Assembly (NCBI GenBank): GCA_023213315.1
Contig: JAKCPI010015814.1
Span: forward strand, 124,001 to 188,000
Length of the DNA stretch: 64,000 nt
DNA from: Euborellia annulipes
Lineage: Eukaryota; Arthropoda; Insecta; Dermaptera; Anisolabididae
Direction of reading: 5' to 3'
Shown here piece by piece: positions 36,083-47,686 of the stretch. A program made the translations under genes and the position numbers. Below the pieces are notes generated by a model, which searched no databases, was not told where the DNA came from, and worked only from the letters and a program-made list of their open reading frames with translations. The first letter of the stretch is position 1. Each line of letters starts with the position of its first letter.

Positions 36083-36476
36083 CAGGGCCACTGATTTAAG
36101 AAATTTCGGGGGAGGGGGGCTCCTCCTATATACATTTATACGGGTATATGGCCAAGATCTATATTTTTGATAGAAAAAGTGTGTTGTATAAATAAAAGTA
36201 ATATAAAAAAAAAGTAAAAAAAAAAATATATTAATAATAAGCTTAAGCATTTTTTAAATAAAACTTTTGCCTTTGAGAGGGCCCAGGCCCCTCGGAACTC
36301 GGATGAAATATTTAGATTTAAAAAAAAAATTTTATGAAAATTTGTCTTTGAGAGGGCCCGGCCCCTCGGGACTCCGGAATATCCGGTATTTTAAAAATAT
36401 TTTTGTGTATGGAGGGAGGGATATTTAAAAATTAGTTCGCCCCCTCCCCCCACCCCCACTCCGAAAAATTCCTCTG
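36083..36476. mobile_element. hAT-type MITE beside the end of EB gene 1
   Basis: Ends CAGGGCCACTG and AATTCCTCTG, flanks atttaaat and attcaaat (7 of 8). Internal 'tttgagagggcccggcccctcgg' occurs twice. It lies only 44 bp beyond the stop of EB gene 1, so it may form part of that gene's 3' UTR. Confidence 0.65.
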
Positions 36477-36519
36477 ATTCAAATGATAAAAATTTTGGGA
36501 AGTAGTCCATGTTGTTCTC

Positions 36520-39500
36520 TTAATTGGTTAATAAAATATATTTAAGAGTTATAAATTTATTAAAAAACTTTATAATACCTGAGCTTTTTTTGCAATCCGA
36601 ATAATCTCGAGTCGGTTCATATCCATTTTTGCATCGACAAACTTTTGTTAACATATCGCACATAATTCTGTCTCGATTTCCAGACGCCAATATACATTCT
36701 TCTGAAAATGTACATTCTTCATCCAAATCTAAAAATAAAGAGTAAAAGTTTGAATATATTAAATTATTAATTTGGCGGAATATTTTAAGATGGGGTTAAG
36801 TGATATCAAGCCCTTGGAAAGCAACTGGTGAAATTGGATGGGTGGTCCTGAGAAGTATTTATGTTGAAACTTTTAATAATACGAAAGAATGTTTATTATA
36901 ATGTTTAGATAAAGACACTATCATAGAAAAAAGTAGAATAAAATAATGATAGTGTTTTTGAATAAATGGTAACAAATTAAGTAGTAGATTGTTATAATAT
37001 TTCTAATTACAACCAGAGAGTAATGAAAATTTTAAGTGTTCTTTGAAAAAATGAAAAATCAAAAATTAGTAGTTAGAAAATTTTTCGAGGGGGTTCGGAT
37101 GATCGAGAATGAATAAATTTTGAAGAATATATTGTATATAAAATAATAATTATTTCTTACATTAGTTTGGACCCCCTTGTTTACGACCTTGAACTGTACC
37201 ATTAATTCTAAAGCAGCCCTTGACCTATGGCTCAGAGGTAGAGCATTGGCTTCTGATACCTAAGATCAAAAGTTTGCATCCCGTTCCAGGCGAGAAAATT
37301 TATTTTAATTGAATGGGATACCAATCAATTGAAATAAATAGTGACGGGGTCTAAATGGCCTCAGATGGCGAAAAAGATTTTAAAACCAATTAAAAAAAAA
37401 AAAAAATTCTAAAGCGATATTTGGGATTTTTTTTTCCTTCTAAAAATCTAAGAGCAAAGCTTATAATTAATTTGTGAATTAAACATTAATATTACATATT
37501 TTCGCTGCTCTCTTTACCAAATTAAATTTAAAATAAAAAAGTTTGGAGGTCAGATTCAGTTCGTGCTTTTGTTATTTAAAATAAAACATACAAAAAAATA
37601 AAACATTAGCTTTTATTGAATTTTATCTTAACAGATAGATGCATCTTTGTTTTCTTTCAATTACTAAATAAAATTTCCCTTTAAAATTATTATTAAAAGG
37701 AGAATCCCACCTCTTCGATTCCAACATCGCGATCCTCCCGGGAGCCGATGATAATTAGAAACGCAATCGCATTTTCCTTGATAACACATAGAATGGAGGA
37801 CAAATTCGGAGCACTGAGCGTGTTCTAAACAGGATTCATCGAGAGCATTGGCAGCTGAAAAAAAAATATTTAAAAAAAGTTAATTTATCAATTAAATAGA
37901 ATTATTGTCAAAATAAGTAAACACGTTTAAACTACAATTTGCTTTCTGTACCTATATTGCGAGTGTTTAGGTATCCTCCTGGCAAGCAACTCCAAGCTTT
38001 TGAACAAATTTGGCCAAAGAATACTAGTAGGCCTATATTATCAATATATCTTTTGAATTTTAATGAATTTGATTAAAATTCATGAATCAATTATTTTCTA
38101 GATGTTTTGGAGTTTAGGCTTTCACAGTTATCATTAGTAAAAGAATTTGATTTTCGGTTAAATGGGGTTTATTTGTAAAAATTTGTAAATATTTCGGCCA
38201 CTCATTCTGTCGCCTCCTTCATCTTAGCTGAATTTTACCTGAAGAAGGTTTAGAATAAGTGGCCGAAAAGTTGTAATTTATACAAATAAACCACAGTTAA
38301 ACAGAAAATCAAATTCTTTTATTTTCTCCCCCAAAACTGCACGAAGACTACTTTACTTGGTATACTTTATATCTATAGTAAATTGTTTTTTGATGCTTTT
38401 GTTTAAGGTTTTCTAAGGCCATTTAGACCCTGTTCAATTGAAATAAATTTTTATTGGTGAAGTGGAAAGTTAGTCCCTCACCTAGCACAAGAGTCCGGTA
38501 CTCTACAAATGCAACGAAAGTGTTTTTAAAATTCACCTTGAAGACAAGTGCGATTGTCCGAAGAGATGACATATCCGATTCGACATCGACATACTTGTTG
38601 GAGACAGCGTGCATGAGATCCCCAACCAGCACATTCCTCATCTCGAGTACACACCTCACCCAAAGCTGAAAAAAATTCTTAGAAATTAATTGGACAGAAC
38701 GTTATTTTATTGAATTAAAAAATTATTGAATTATTGAAAGAATGTTTTGCATTCTCAAAGTTTCCATTTGACTAAAAAATTGGGGTTAGAAACCGAGGCA
38801 CTATAATTTTTGAAAGAAAACTGTCAAACAGTCTGAATACAATTTTTTGCAACATCTCAAAAAAAAATTCCAATTTCTTTTATTAGATCACATAGAACAT
38901 ACAAAAAAATAGATTTTTTTCTTATTCACACTCACACACACATTCATACAGTCTTTTCGGCAACTTTAGGCCATTTGGTATCCAAAAGGCTTAAATAAGA
39001 TCATGAGACTGCCTGGGATCCGAACCCGCAACCCTTGGTATACAAGGCCAGCACGCTAACCCCTACACCAAGTCCGTGGTCAAAAAATAGATTTATTCGG
39101 GAGCAAAATAATTCACTTGAAATCTCACTTTCTTTTAATAAACTTTCTAATTCATTAATTTAATTAATCATAAATGCTCCTCCTATTAAAAAAAATACAA
39201 GTAGAAAAAAAAAAACAAATAGTATTTTTATTTTTTCTCTTGGTAATATTATTTTAAATAAATGAGATTGATTCTAACTTTTTAATTAAGTATTGTGATC
39301 CTAAAATTAAAACTTGTCTATTTATATTCAAAAACTCACTAAGCTTAGGTTTGGGAATTAATTTATGTTCTAAATGAGAAACCCGAGAATTAGTTCATAT
39401 ACAAATTCATTATAGATTAAATATTAATCAAACTAGAGAGCAACTCAGTCTTTAGTAAAATTATATTCAAATAAAACGAAATGAATGTTAATATAAAGAA

Positions 39501-42500
39501 AAAAAAAACTTTGAAGTCACTTACAAAGACTAGGAATACATAAAGTTCCATCCTCAATTTCACGATATTGATATGGACAAGTGCAGAATCCCCTTTCGCA
39601 AATTGCACGAACATTTCCTTTTGTTACACAATTCTGATTGAAGTCACATGATTGCCCAACCCCTGAAAAAAAAATCTTTATTATAGATCTATTCACTGAT
39701 TATTGTAAGAAATGGAAAGAAAAAAGAAGACTTGCATGCACTTATATTTGTTTCCAGAACAATTAGATTCATTCAGAGTTGAAGGAACAATTTTGTTGGG
39801 CGATTTTCTTTATTGGTAAATAGATTTAGCAAAGTATTTTTAAAATATATAATGAAAAAATTCACAATTTGTTTAAAATAAAAAAATGAAAAGGGGCCTT
39901 AATAACTAACAAGTACAGGTGCAGCAAAAACAAAGCCTTTGTCGAGGGGCGCCTTGTTTCGAAGAAATTTTATTTGTCTATCTTCAGTTCTATGGGTTTC
40001 TATAAAATTTAGGCATAAATTATAATATTCAGGAAGGCACAAAAAAACCGACCATGGCTGTCAACACCAGTTGTTCCCAACCAGTGTGACCCGGTACTCA
40101 AAGGTGCCGCGAGAATGGTTAAGGGGTGCCGAGAGATATTTAGATAAACCAAAAAAAAAACCAAGACGCGGGAAAAAAAGTTTTGCAAAAAAAAAGGCAA
40201 AATGATTTTAACTCAAGCGGCAAGCAAAAATTTTTCGAAGTGAGGAAAAAAATTTAGGTAAAATAAAAAATTTTCCGCAAGGCGGGAAAAAATTTCGTTT
40301 TGCTAGGGGAAGAAAAAAAAGGAAGGGTGAGGCACTAGTGTGTAATGTTATTCCCAACACACCTTTGGGGTGCCGTGGACTTCAAAAGGTTGGGTTGGGA
40401 ACAAGGGCGGATACAAGGGGGGGGGGGGAATTACCCCCCCCCCCCGAGATTTGAAAAAATACTTTTTTTTTTCGAAAAAAAAAAATCTATTTTGAATGTA
40501 AAATTTTAAAAATTAATACTTAAAAATTTGATTTGTATTTATATTCTGGCAAACAAGTACAGAATGCGCCTTTAAATTACCGAAATTAAAAAAAAAATAG
40601 TGTGCTGTGCGACCAGTCACACCAGATTACCCCCCTCCCGAGAAACACCTCTGGATCCGCCCTTGGTTGGGAAACACTGGTCTAAAGTAAAGAATTTGCC
40701 CTATCGAGGACGCCTTGTAGTTATGCAAAATATCTGTTAGGCTGATGAACGCTATGCTAGGGACGTTTGAACATACTTATCGTTTACATTATTCTCATTC
40801 CTTAATAAGTCCAATTCTTTTGGAAATTGACTTTTTGATATTAAACAAACTAAATCCAATATAGAAGAACAAATCAACAAAATTAGTCTTGTTTTTTTTC
40901 TGACTCCACCACCATTAAGCATACAGTCACAGCTTTTCGTCAATGAATAAACATTGTACATTGTTTTTTATTAAAGAATGATTGATGAGGAACTGCAATA
41001 ATTTCTTTTGAAGATTATATTCTATTTTATATGTTATTATATATTCTCGGTTTAATAATTGAAAAGCTGACTGAGCAGCTCTATTTTATGGGGGTAGAGA
41101 TGAAAGTCAGCACCAACCACTGCCTCGAGGGGCATTTCTCGTACGCACTGCGAGTCTGGAAGCACTGATTCTCCTCTGTGACCAGATGTGCATGTTTCAT
41201 GCAGAGGCATTGTGGTCCGGAGCCCTCGTCTCGACACTCCGCCATGGTGCCCCAGGTGATCTGACACTGCTTGTTGAAAAGACACGCGGCACCATATTCG
41301 TTAAGTACTGCAAAAAAGTAAAAAAATATTTTATTGTAATATTTGATAATTATACAAATTCCAATATGTTGGCCCTACATACATATATTTATTTTTTAAA
41401 GCTTTTGTGGTTTGACTGATTATTATTAGGGGAATTTTTTTACATATTTTTAATTAACAATTACGATGAGAATTTCATTTCTCTTATAACAAATAGATTA
41501 TTTTTTTTAATACAATTTATTTAAATTGGGGCTGGATCTGAATAAAAAAAAATATTTTACTTTTTAGGAAGACCTATTTAAGTTAATATTGAACAATAAA
41601 GGAATGAGCATGTAATATGAAGATCTTCTTCTGTCCTAGCCTTATTCCCGCTATGCAGAGTCGGCGGACCTCCCTATTTCCCTCCAGCCCTATCATGCGT
41701 TTTTGGGACCGAGAAGGATAGACAGACTGGCCGGTCGCACGGTCTGACGCCTGTTGGAAAGAGGAAGGAAGAAACAGACATACAAAGAACAGAAAGACTG
41801 TCTGACCCAGCTCGGGTAGCTCGTGGTCGCCATCCACATAGCAATCCACATACCGCCATCCACCCACAAGATGTGGGCCCCTGTGCGAGAGCATGAAATA
41901 TGAAAATATAACTCTCAAATCTGTTGAAATGTTTCAGGTTTTGATGATATAAGGCCATCAGTATATTTAGAAATGAAAAGACATTATATCGGTCATTTAG
42001 AGTTGTGGTGTCAAATGATCAATCACAGGAGAAGGTAAATCGCTAAGATTTTGGCAGTAAATAAAAATCAATTTTGATGAATTTTATAATTCGGATAATC
42101 CGTATATTACGGATGCATTAACAGCAATCCTTCATTAGCAGCAGAAAAATATTAACAAAAAAACATATAACCAAGTATTTATTAATTTAAATAAGCGAAA
42201 AATGTAGGTAACGCCGGGAGTCGCACCACGGATCTGTCGATTTACGCTCAACATGCCCTACTACTGGACCACAGTACCGCACTCGCTTATTTAAATTATG
42301 ATAGATCGCTGAGCGGCGTTTCTCTAGTAGACTGAAATTAGCATCCGAAATATACGGATTATAAAACTCACCAAAATATATTTTTATTTAGTCAAAATCT
42401 TAGCGATTTGCCTTCTACGATTACATTGGACATTTGTTGACTGATGATGGTTTTACATAATTAAAATGGAAATGATTCAGCCTCAATCAGTTTACTTTGA

Positions 42501-44780
42501 CTTTATCTTCACATCTAAAAAATATATACTATATTTAAGAGAATTTGTTGGATTTTAATAATGAGTTTCAAAATTTAAAATTTCGTCTGAGCAGTTAGTT
42601 TTAATACTTACTAGGAATACATTGAATCGGTATGTCATAGGAGTTTTTATAAAAGCCAGGTTTGCAATCACAGAAGCCTTCCTCTCTGCATAGGGCGTTA
42701 TCTCCACAGTGGGAATCCTTCAAACATTCAACTGAAATCAAATAAAACATAGTGAATTAATTAAAAGATTGAAAATAATGGTTCATTCAACTGTGTGGGT
42801 AAATACGTCAACATTTAAAATACAAGTTTAGAACTAAAGTGCTTTTACCGAAGGGTAAGAGAAAGTTGTGTGCTGTGCGCCAGTCACACCAGATTTTTTT
42901 AAATTAGCACTATTAGACTAATAAAATCCAGAGGATGGGCGGAGGGGTGAAAGAACTATTATATTTAAAAAATAAAAATGTAAAAATGGTTAATGCGGAA
43001 ATATCTGTAAGAAAAAATAAATTTCTAGAAATTGTCCCCCAATCTCATTTTTTACTCCAGGGACGGGATGCGAACCCTTGACCTCTAACACAAGAAACTA
43101 ATGTTTTATCTCTGAGCTACTGATCAAAGGCTATTTTAATCTTTGCAATATGTAATAGAGACTCGGCTATAATAATTTTTATAGTAAACAAAAGTATTTA
43201 TTTTATAGATAGGTACTACTTGCAAACTGAATTATCAAACAATAACAAATTAGGTTGTCCAAGGTTATCTAGGTCAAGTTGTTTTTATATTCTAACAAAT
43301 AATTATATTATCTTTAGTTTATTGCAGTAGAAAATTACCTTGAATATTTCTTAACAATTGTATATGTTGTTTTTTTTAAAGAAAGGTGTACAAGAACCAG
43401 GATATATTTTTTCATAGGATCCTCTCAAAGATAAAAGTTTTATTAAGATTTTTATAAAAACGTATTTATATTTCCTTTTGTTACGGGTTATTGAAGGATC
43501 CCAAAAGGGTCCGGTCTAGATTTTAAATTTCGGCGAGAGGGGAGGCTGGGCCATATTTGACCCCTTGATAAGTACCCTTATAAAAAAGCTACTGATCATC
43601 ATGGGCGTAACTAGGGGGTTCCCCTGTTCTCCGCCCCCAGAAAGCTACCCGCCTCAAGAAAAATCGAGATAAAATAAGGCCTCCCAGGCCCCCGCGGACG
43701 ATGGCTGGTCCCATGCCCCTCCCCTCAGCTAAAATTCCCTAGCTACGCTCATGCTGATCAAATGCCTCCATTTCTCAGGAGAAGGTAGTGTTGTCTTGTT
43801 GTGCCGTTGGTATAATTTTTAAGGTTGCCTATAATATTTAAGAAACTTATTATTTGTTTTTTAATTTAGTAAAATATAACTTTTCCATTTTTAAAGTAAA
43901 TTAAAATAGATATTTTGAAATTTATTTTTCATCAGTCAAGAATTTTTTATATAAAAAGATAAATAAATGCCTATATCAGTAATTAGATTAGATAACAAAG
44001 ACAAATAAGATCTAATTATAAACATAGCGGGATATACAAAAAAAAATTTGAAATTTAATTAATTTAGCCCTACTTTATTAATTTTTTAACGTCGGAGCTA
44101 ATTAGTTTGTCTACTCTCAAATTGTTTCCGCCTTCTTCTATGATTAGTTTAGGGACTCTAATCGATCAGTGACTCCTCCGATCATTTTGTTTGATTTGAG
44201 ATAATTCTGTATATATGTCACACAAATAATCTCATATCGTCGTTTAATCGATAAAAAAAAAATGAAGAAAACCTTTTATATTAAAATAAATTTTAAAATA
44301 TTCAAATAAAACACACCTTTGAAAATTCATTTGAAGTAAAATCACCTTGCCACAAGGAAGTTTTGTAAATAAATAAAATGATAGACTGATGGGGCTATCT
44401 CAAAACTGACCGACTGAGAATATATCCCATAACAGACACTTTTATCTTTCAAAATGATAATTTACTGATGAAAAATTTTCATTTAAACGCCCAAACTTGG
44501 CATTATTAAGGGATAAAAATGTAATAGATTATTTTCTAAATTTTTAAATAAAGTGAATTTAAAATAGTTGGTCTATTATCATTTATTAAAAGAAAAAATA
44601 AAAATATTTAAAAAGTTATTAAATGTTATATAGGTACATTTTGTAGTATTTAAAGAAGTTGAGAAGTCAGAATGAAACTAAACTTAACTTACTGGTTCCT
44701 GGTTTTCGTCTGGACTCGACTCCTTGGCCGTATAGAAGAAGAACAAACACGAGAGGAGCAAAATGGGCGCACCACGTCAT
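36520..44780 (-). CDS. EB/EGF-like modular surface protein, EB gene 1
   Basis: Seven exons on the minus strand: 44780-44693, 42731-42612, 41307-41149, 39662-39525, 38665-38537, 37854-37711 and 36728-36520, all introns phase 1; about 328 residues. Exon 1 is a signal peptide (MTWCAHFAPLVFVLLLYGQG). Exons 2-7 each encode one six-cysteine module of 40-53 residues with the C-x-C core (FCDCKPG, QCLCMK, FCTCPY, VCRCRIG, KCDCVS, VCRCKNG), which fits the EB or EGF-like type used in many arthropod extracellular proteins. Exon 7 ends CKKSSG followed by a hydrophobic stretch, aligned in length with the GPI tails of the two sister genes. A weak donor at 36578 (AG/GTATTA) would remove that tail; I prefer read-through because of the alignment. 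Function unknown: an extracellular, probably membrane-anchored recognition or adhesion protein is the family expectation. Confidence 0.85.
37216..37390 (+). mobile_element. SINE family 2, plus-strand copy
   Basis: Head 'ccttgacctatggctcagaggtagagcattggcttctgatacc' with A-box-like 'tggctcagaggtagagc' and B-box-like 'gtttgcatccc', then 'caattgaaataaatagtgacggggtctaaatggcc' and a terminal A-run. It lies in an intron of EB gene 1. Confidence 0.8.
38138..38325. mobile_element. Foldback element with 'ttcggccact' motif
   Basis: 'aaaagaatttgattttc', 'tttatttgta' and 'tttcggccactcattct' on the left are mirrored by 'agaataagtggccgaaa', 'tacaaataaacc' and 'gaaaatcaaattctttt' on the right. The centre has 'acctgaagaagg'. 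Related in layout to the 28915 and 59442 elements. Confidence 0.8.
38920..39075 (-). mobile_element. SINE family 1, minus copy, internally shortened
   Basis: Head at the right ('aacccgcaacccttggtatacaaggccagcacgctaacccctacaccaa'), tail at the left ('actcacacacacattcatacagtcttttcgg'). The middle AT-rich block and one hairpin arm are missing. Confidence 0.82.
40068..40679. mobile_element. hAT-type element interrupted by a second MITE
   Basis: Ends CAGTTGTTCCCAACC and GGTTGGGAAACACTG. 'ggtgccg' words near both ends and 'ttccgcaaggcggg' repeats inside resemble the element at 58384-58671. The nested element 40402-40665 separates its right end. Confidence 0.78.
40402..40665. mobile_element. Nested MITE with perfect TSD gttgggaa
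   Basis: Ends CAAGGGCGGATACAAGG and GGATCCGCCCTTG, identical gttgggaa at 40394-40401 and 40666-40673. The duplicated target belongs to the terminal repeat of the outer element, so the order of insertions is clear. Same family as 22648-22922. Confidence 0.92.
41620..41895. repeat. Interspersed repeat family D, copy 3
   Basis: 'cttattcccgctatgcagagtcggcgga', 'ggccggtcgcacggtctgacgcctgtt', 'cagacatacaaagaacagaa', 'agctcgtggtcgccatcc' and 'gtgggcccctg' match the copies at 4400 and 7640. It lies in an intron of EB gene 1. Confidence 0.78.
42025..42420. mobile_element. Foldback element enclosing a tRNA-like segment
   Basis: Arms of about 85 bp ('gaaggtaaatcgctaagatttt', 'aaataaaaat', 'ataatccgtatatt') are mirrored at 42330-42415. 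A second inner pair 'atttaaataagcg / cgcttatttaaat' frames 42205-42290. Read on the minus strand this inner piece looks like a tRNA-derived unit with 'tggtccagtagtagg' (A-box-like) and 'ggtgcgactcc' (B-box-like). Confidence 0.75.
43038..43135 (-). mobile_element. SINE family 2, minus-strand fragment
   Basis: 'gggacgggatgcgaacccttgacctc' and 'ctctgagctactgatcaaagg' match the head of the copies at 32770 and 37216. Diverged and without a clear tail. Confidence 0.7.
43600..43753. mobile_element. Short MITE (GGGCGTAACTAG)
   Basis: Ends CATGGGCGTAACTAGG and CTAGCTACGCTCATG, flanks ctgatcat and ctgatcaa (7 of 8). GC-rich interior. It lies in intron 1 of EB gene 1; the rest of that intron (43.76-44.69 kb) shows nothing recognisable. 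Confidence 0.75.
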
Positions 44781-44808
44781 TGCCAGTCACCTTTCACTTA
44801 ATGCCACC

Positions 44809-44855
44809 TGATAACACTTGCTTGAGATCCCAGACCTGAATTTGAGTCGTTATCA
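44809..44855 (-). promoter_or_regulatory. GATA-like sites upstream of EB gene 1
   Basis: TGATAA on the plus strand at 44809-44814 and on the minus strand at 44855-44850, within about 80 bases upstream of the ATG at 44780. Similar words lie upstream of the other two EB-family first exons. In AT-rich DNA such words are common, so this is only a candidate. Confidence 0.25.
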
Positions 44856-45193
44856 GTCATTCATAATTGTTTATTTAACGTAGATAGCATCTGATAGAGG
44901 GAGTCAGCTTTAGAACGCTTTACAAGGCGCGACCTGGATTCGAACCAAGGCTTTTGACAGCAACCAGCTGGTTGGTATCCAGCGCCGGAGGAAGCAGCTT
45001 TCCAACAGCTAACATCTCAATGACCTCGCTCTTTCTTCTCGGAATTTATTTGGCGACTGGGCGAGCGGCATCTATAAAAGTAGACAGTGGCGGTTACAAG
45101 ATTTTTTAAGAAGGGGGGCCGAAATTCTTTTGTGTAAGAAAGGCGGACAGGCAGTGACAGATTTAAGAAAGAGAGGGTAATACGGATAATAAT

Positions 45194-45404
45194 TAGGGTC
45201 CGAACGAAACCGAAACTTGTTTTAAACTTTTTTCTTAAAATTTCCTATACAAAATTCATATTTTTTTTAGTAAATAATCACTAAATTTTTGTTGCCCCTG
45301 TTGCGAAAATCAGCTTTTCAAACTCAGTTTTCGGCTGGTTTTTGGCCGAAACCAGGATTTTTTGGGGAAACTGTAACCGAAATCGAAATTTCGGTCGGTC
45401 CCTA
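45194..45404. mobile_element. CGACCGAAA-ended MITE
   Basis: Ends TAGGGTCCGAACGAAACC and TTTCGGTCGGTCCCTA, flanks ataataat and aaaataat (7 of 8). A shorter relative of 14834-15201. Confidence 0.75.
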
Positions 45405-47594
45405 AAAATAATGATTCATTAAATCTTAATTCTGTATTCAAATTATAAAAAGAACTTTTGCATGAATAAAATCATAATAATAAATTTTTCCGTTCAAAGG
45501 GAGGAGGCACCAAAATCAGCTAGTTGTTTTGTTTCTATTGAAATAAAATTTCAATGTATGGGAACTGCATTTTATTTCAAGATAGCTACTTTACCGGCTG
45601 ATTTATTTTCCCTAAAAAATTTTTTTAAACGGTCTAATGAAATGAGGGATGGGAATCCTGTCAATCAAGCAAAATATCTGAACTGCATATATGCGTCCCT
45701 GTCACTGACAATTTCAGAAGGGTTGTTTTATAAATATAAAATCTTTGAGTTCAAGTGTTTTAAAATAAACAAGGAAAATTGCACTAAAGAATTTTCCCTT
45801 TTATTTTTACAAAAAAATGCATTAAAAATATTAGTTCTATACCAACCTTTTATTTAATGAGGAGTGATTTTAAAATAATTTTCATTTCTCATATATTCGG
45901 ATGGTAAATTAAGAAGAAAATTTTCATTTTCCAGTAATTTCGAATAAAATTTGCAGTCATCAAGCAATAGAGCATTAAATTTTCCTCTTGAACGCCTTAT
46001 AAAAAATCTGTTCGCCTGATTGGGGTGAATTGTAGAATTTCTATAACTCTTTGAAATGGACGTAAATTAAATTTTGTATGTATTGATATACCGGTATGAA
46101 ATCTGAAAAATAATAATAATTTATGAACAATTTCTAAAATGATTTTCGGTCTTTTTATTGGAAAATTTTTATAAGGTTTTCCAAAAAGAAAATTTCATTC
46201 AAAATTATGTTAAAACCAGAAAAAAAGTATTTTACATTTTATTTATTTATTCAAGGCTATCTTTGGGGGAGAAATGGGATCATTTAGGAAACTAATTTTA
46301 TTTATATGAATTAAAAAAAAATTAGGATCTTTGAAAAAAAAGGTATCTCCAGTGGCGGAACCAAGGGACTAAGGGGGAGTAGTTTGAAGTTTGCTTTTTA
46401 CCGGTAAGCAGGATTTATCGGGGAATTTTTGGTTTAATGGTTAATAATATTTTAGGAATTTCAACCCCAAAACAATTCATAAGAAAATAATAAAATAATC
46501 ATTGTTTATTAATAACATTAGCGATCAGTGAAAAAGGATTGAATTAGGAAAAATATAAATCTTAAAATTACTAAACATAATGAAATTCCAAGACAATAAA
46601 AGTAACAAAACCAAAATTTAAAAATTAATTAATTTAATATTATTGTATAAAATGGGAGATAATATTTCTTTAACTCTTTTGAATAAAATTATCATCTTTT
46701 TGGCTTAATGATGCATCCAATTTTATTTTATTTAATCATTACCAAGAAGCAATATTAAAAACAAAAAAGTAGAACAATGATATTTGTTCATTTATCTTAT
46801 CTTCTTCCAATGGATTTCAACATTTTTGATCTAATATTGATCAAAGGTGATATATTAGTATAATCAATTTTTCACTATAAGAATATTTGTTATATTACTT
46901 ATCATCATTATCATAGAATTATAATGCAAAAATGGAATAAGCTTTGGCAAATAGAAAATTTAGTACATGTTATATATATATATAAATATTTTATTTAACT
47001 AAAGAATGGATTTTATATGTATTATGAAATGTTAACATTTATCTTATAGCCTATATATATATATATATATATATATTAACATTTGAAATGTTTAGTGAGT
47101 TGTGAAATGGATCTTTGAGATTTCTGGATATTTAAACTCTTCCAAAATAAAACAGAAGAAATAAAAATGAAAATAAACAAGTAAAAAAAAAGAAAATAAA
47201 TAAATTAAAGAAGAATTTTGAAGAAATTCTTAAAATCTTGTTAATTAAAAACCAAATTAAATAAACGTTTTGATCAGTGAAGCAAATTAATATAATTAAC
47301 ATCAAACAGTCGAAAAAAATAAGTATACTGCCGGGATCTGGCCTAGCTTGCCCAGCAATACAATAGCTAAGGACTTAGGTATTTAAATGCATTGAAAAAA
47401 TGGAATTAGAAAAAATGTTTATATTTAATGCCAAAGTTTATAAAATATAAATTATCATAATTATTAATAAAATTAATCTATCAATTAATTTTTTATAATT
47501 CTCTTTTATTAGAATTTAAATTTTGTTCATACAATTAATTAAAATTGAAATAGGTGAAATTTTAAGCGGTTCTTTTTTAATATACACCTATAGT
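45405..47594. other. Intergenic AT-rich DNA between the EB genes
   Basis: A 131-codon plus frame at 45462-45857 has no family features, no convincing splice context and AT-driven composition. A TA microsatellite lies at about 47051-47076. Nothing else recognised. Confidence 0.5.
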
Positions 47595-47600
47595 TTTATT
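47595..47600 (-). promoter_or_regulatory. Polyadenylation signal of EB gene 2
   Basis: AATAAA on the minus strand, about 87 bases after the stop of EB gene 2. Confidence 0.5.
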
Positions 47601-47686
47601 TGGTTTTATAAAAAAATATGAATTAATTGAAAAATGAATTGTAAATCTAATGAAATTTAAAATGACGATAAAATAAAAAAACTACA

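Noticed and set aside
36520..36578. Alternative splice donor at 36578 that would remove the C-terminal tail of EB gene 1
   Set aside because: The last exons of the two sister genes end in tails of similar length without such an intron, and no further exon was found downstream.
38482..38502. Possible 21-bp microexon of EB gene 1 with AG and GT borders and phase 1
   Set aside because: It would leave an intron of only 34 bases to the preceding exon and adds no module feature.
41052..41148. Extension of the minus frame beyond the donor of exon 3 in EB gene 1
   Set aside because: The module is complete before A/GTGCGT at 41148, and splicing there keeps phase 1 with the next exon.
45462..45857. 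131-codon plus-strand frame
   Set aside because: Composition follows the AT-rich background, no leader, domain or splice context, and no family pattern recognised.
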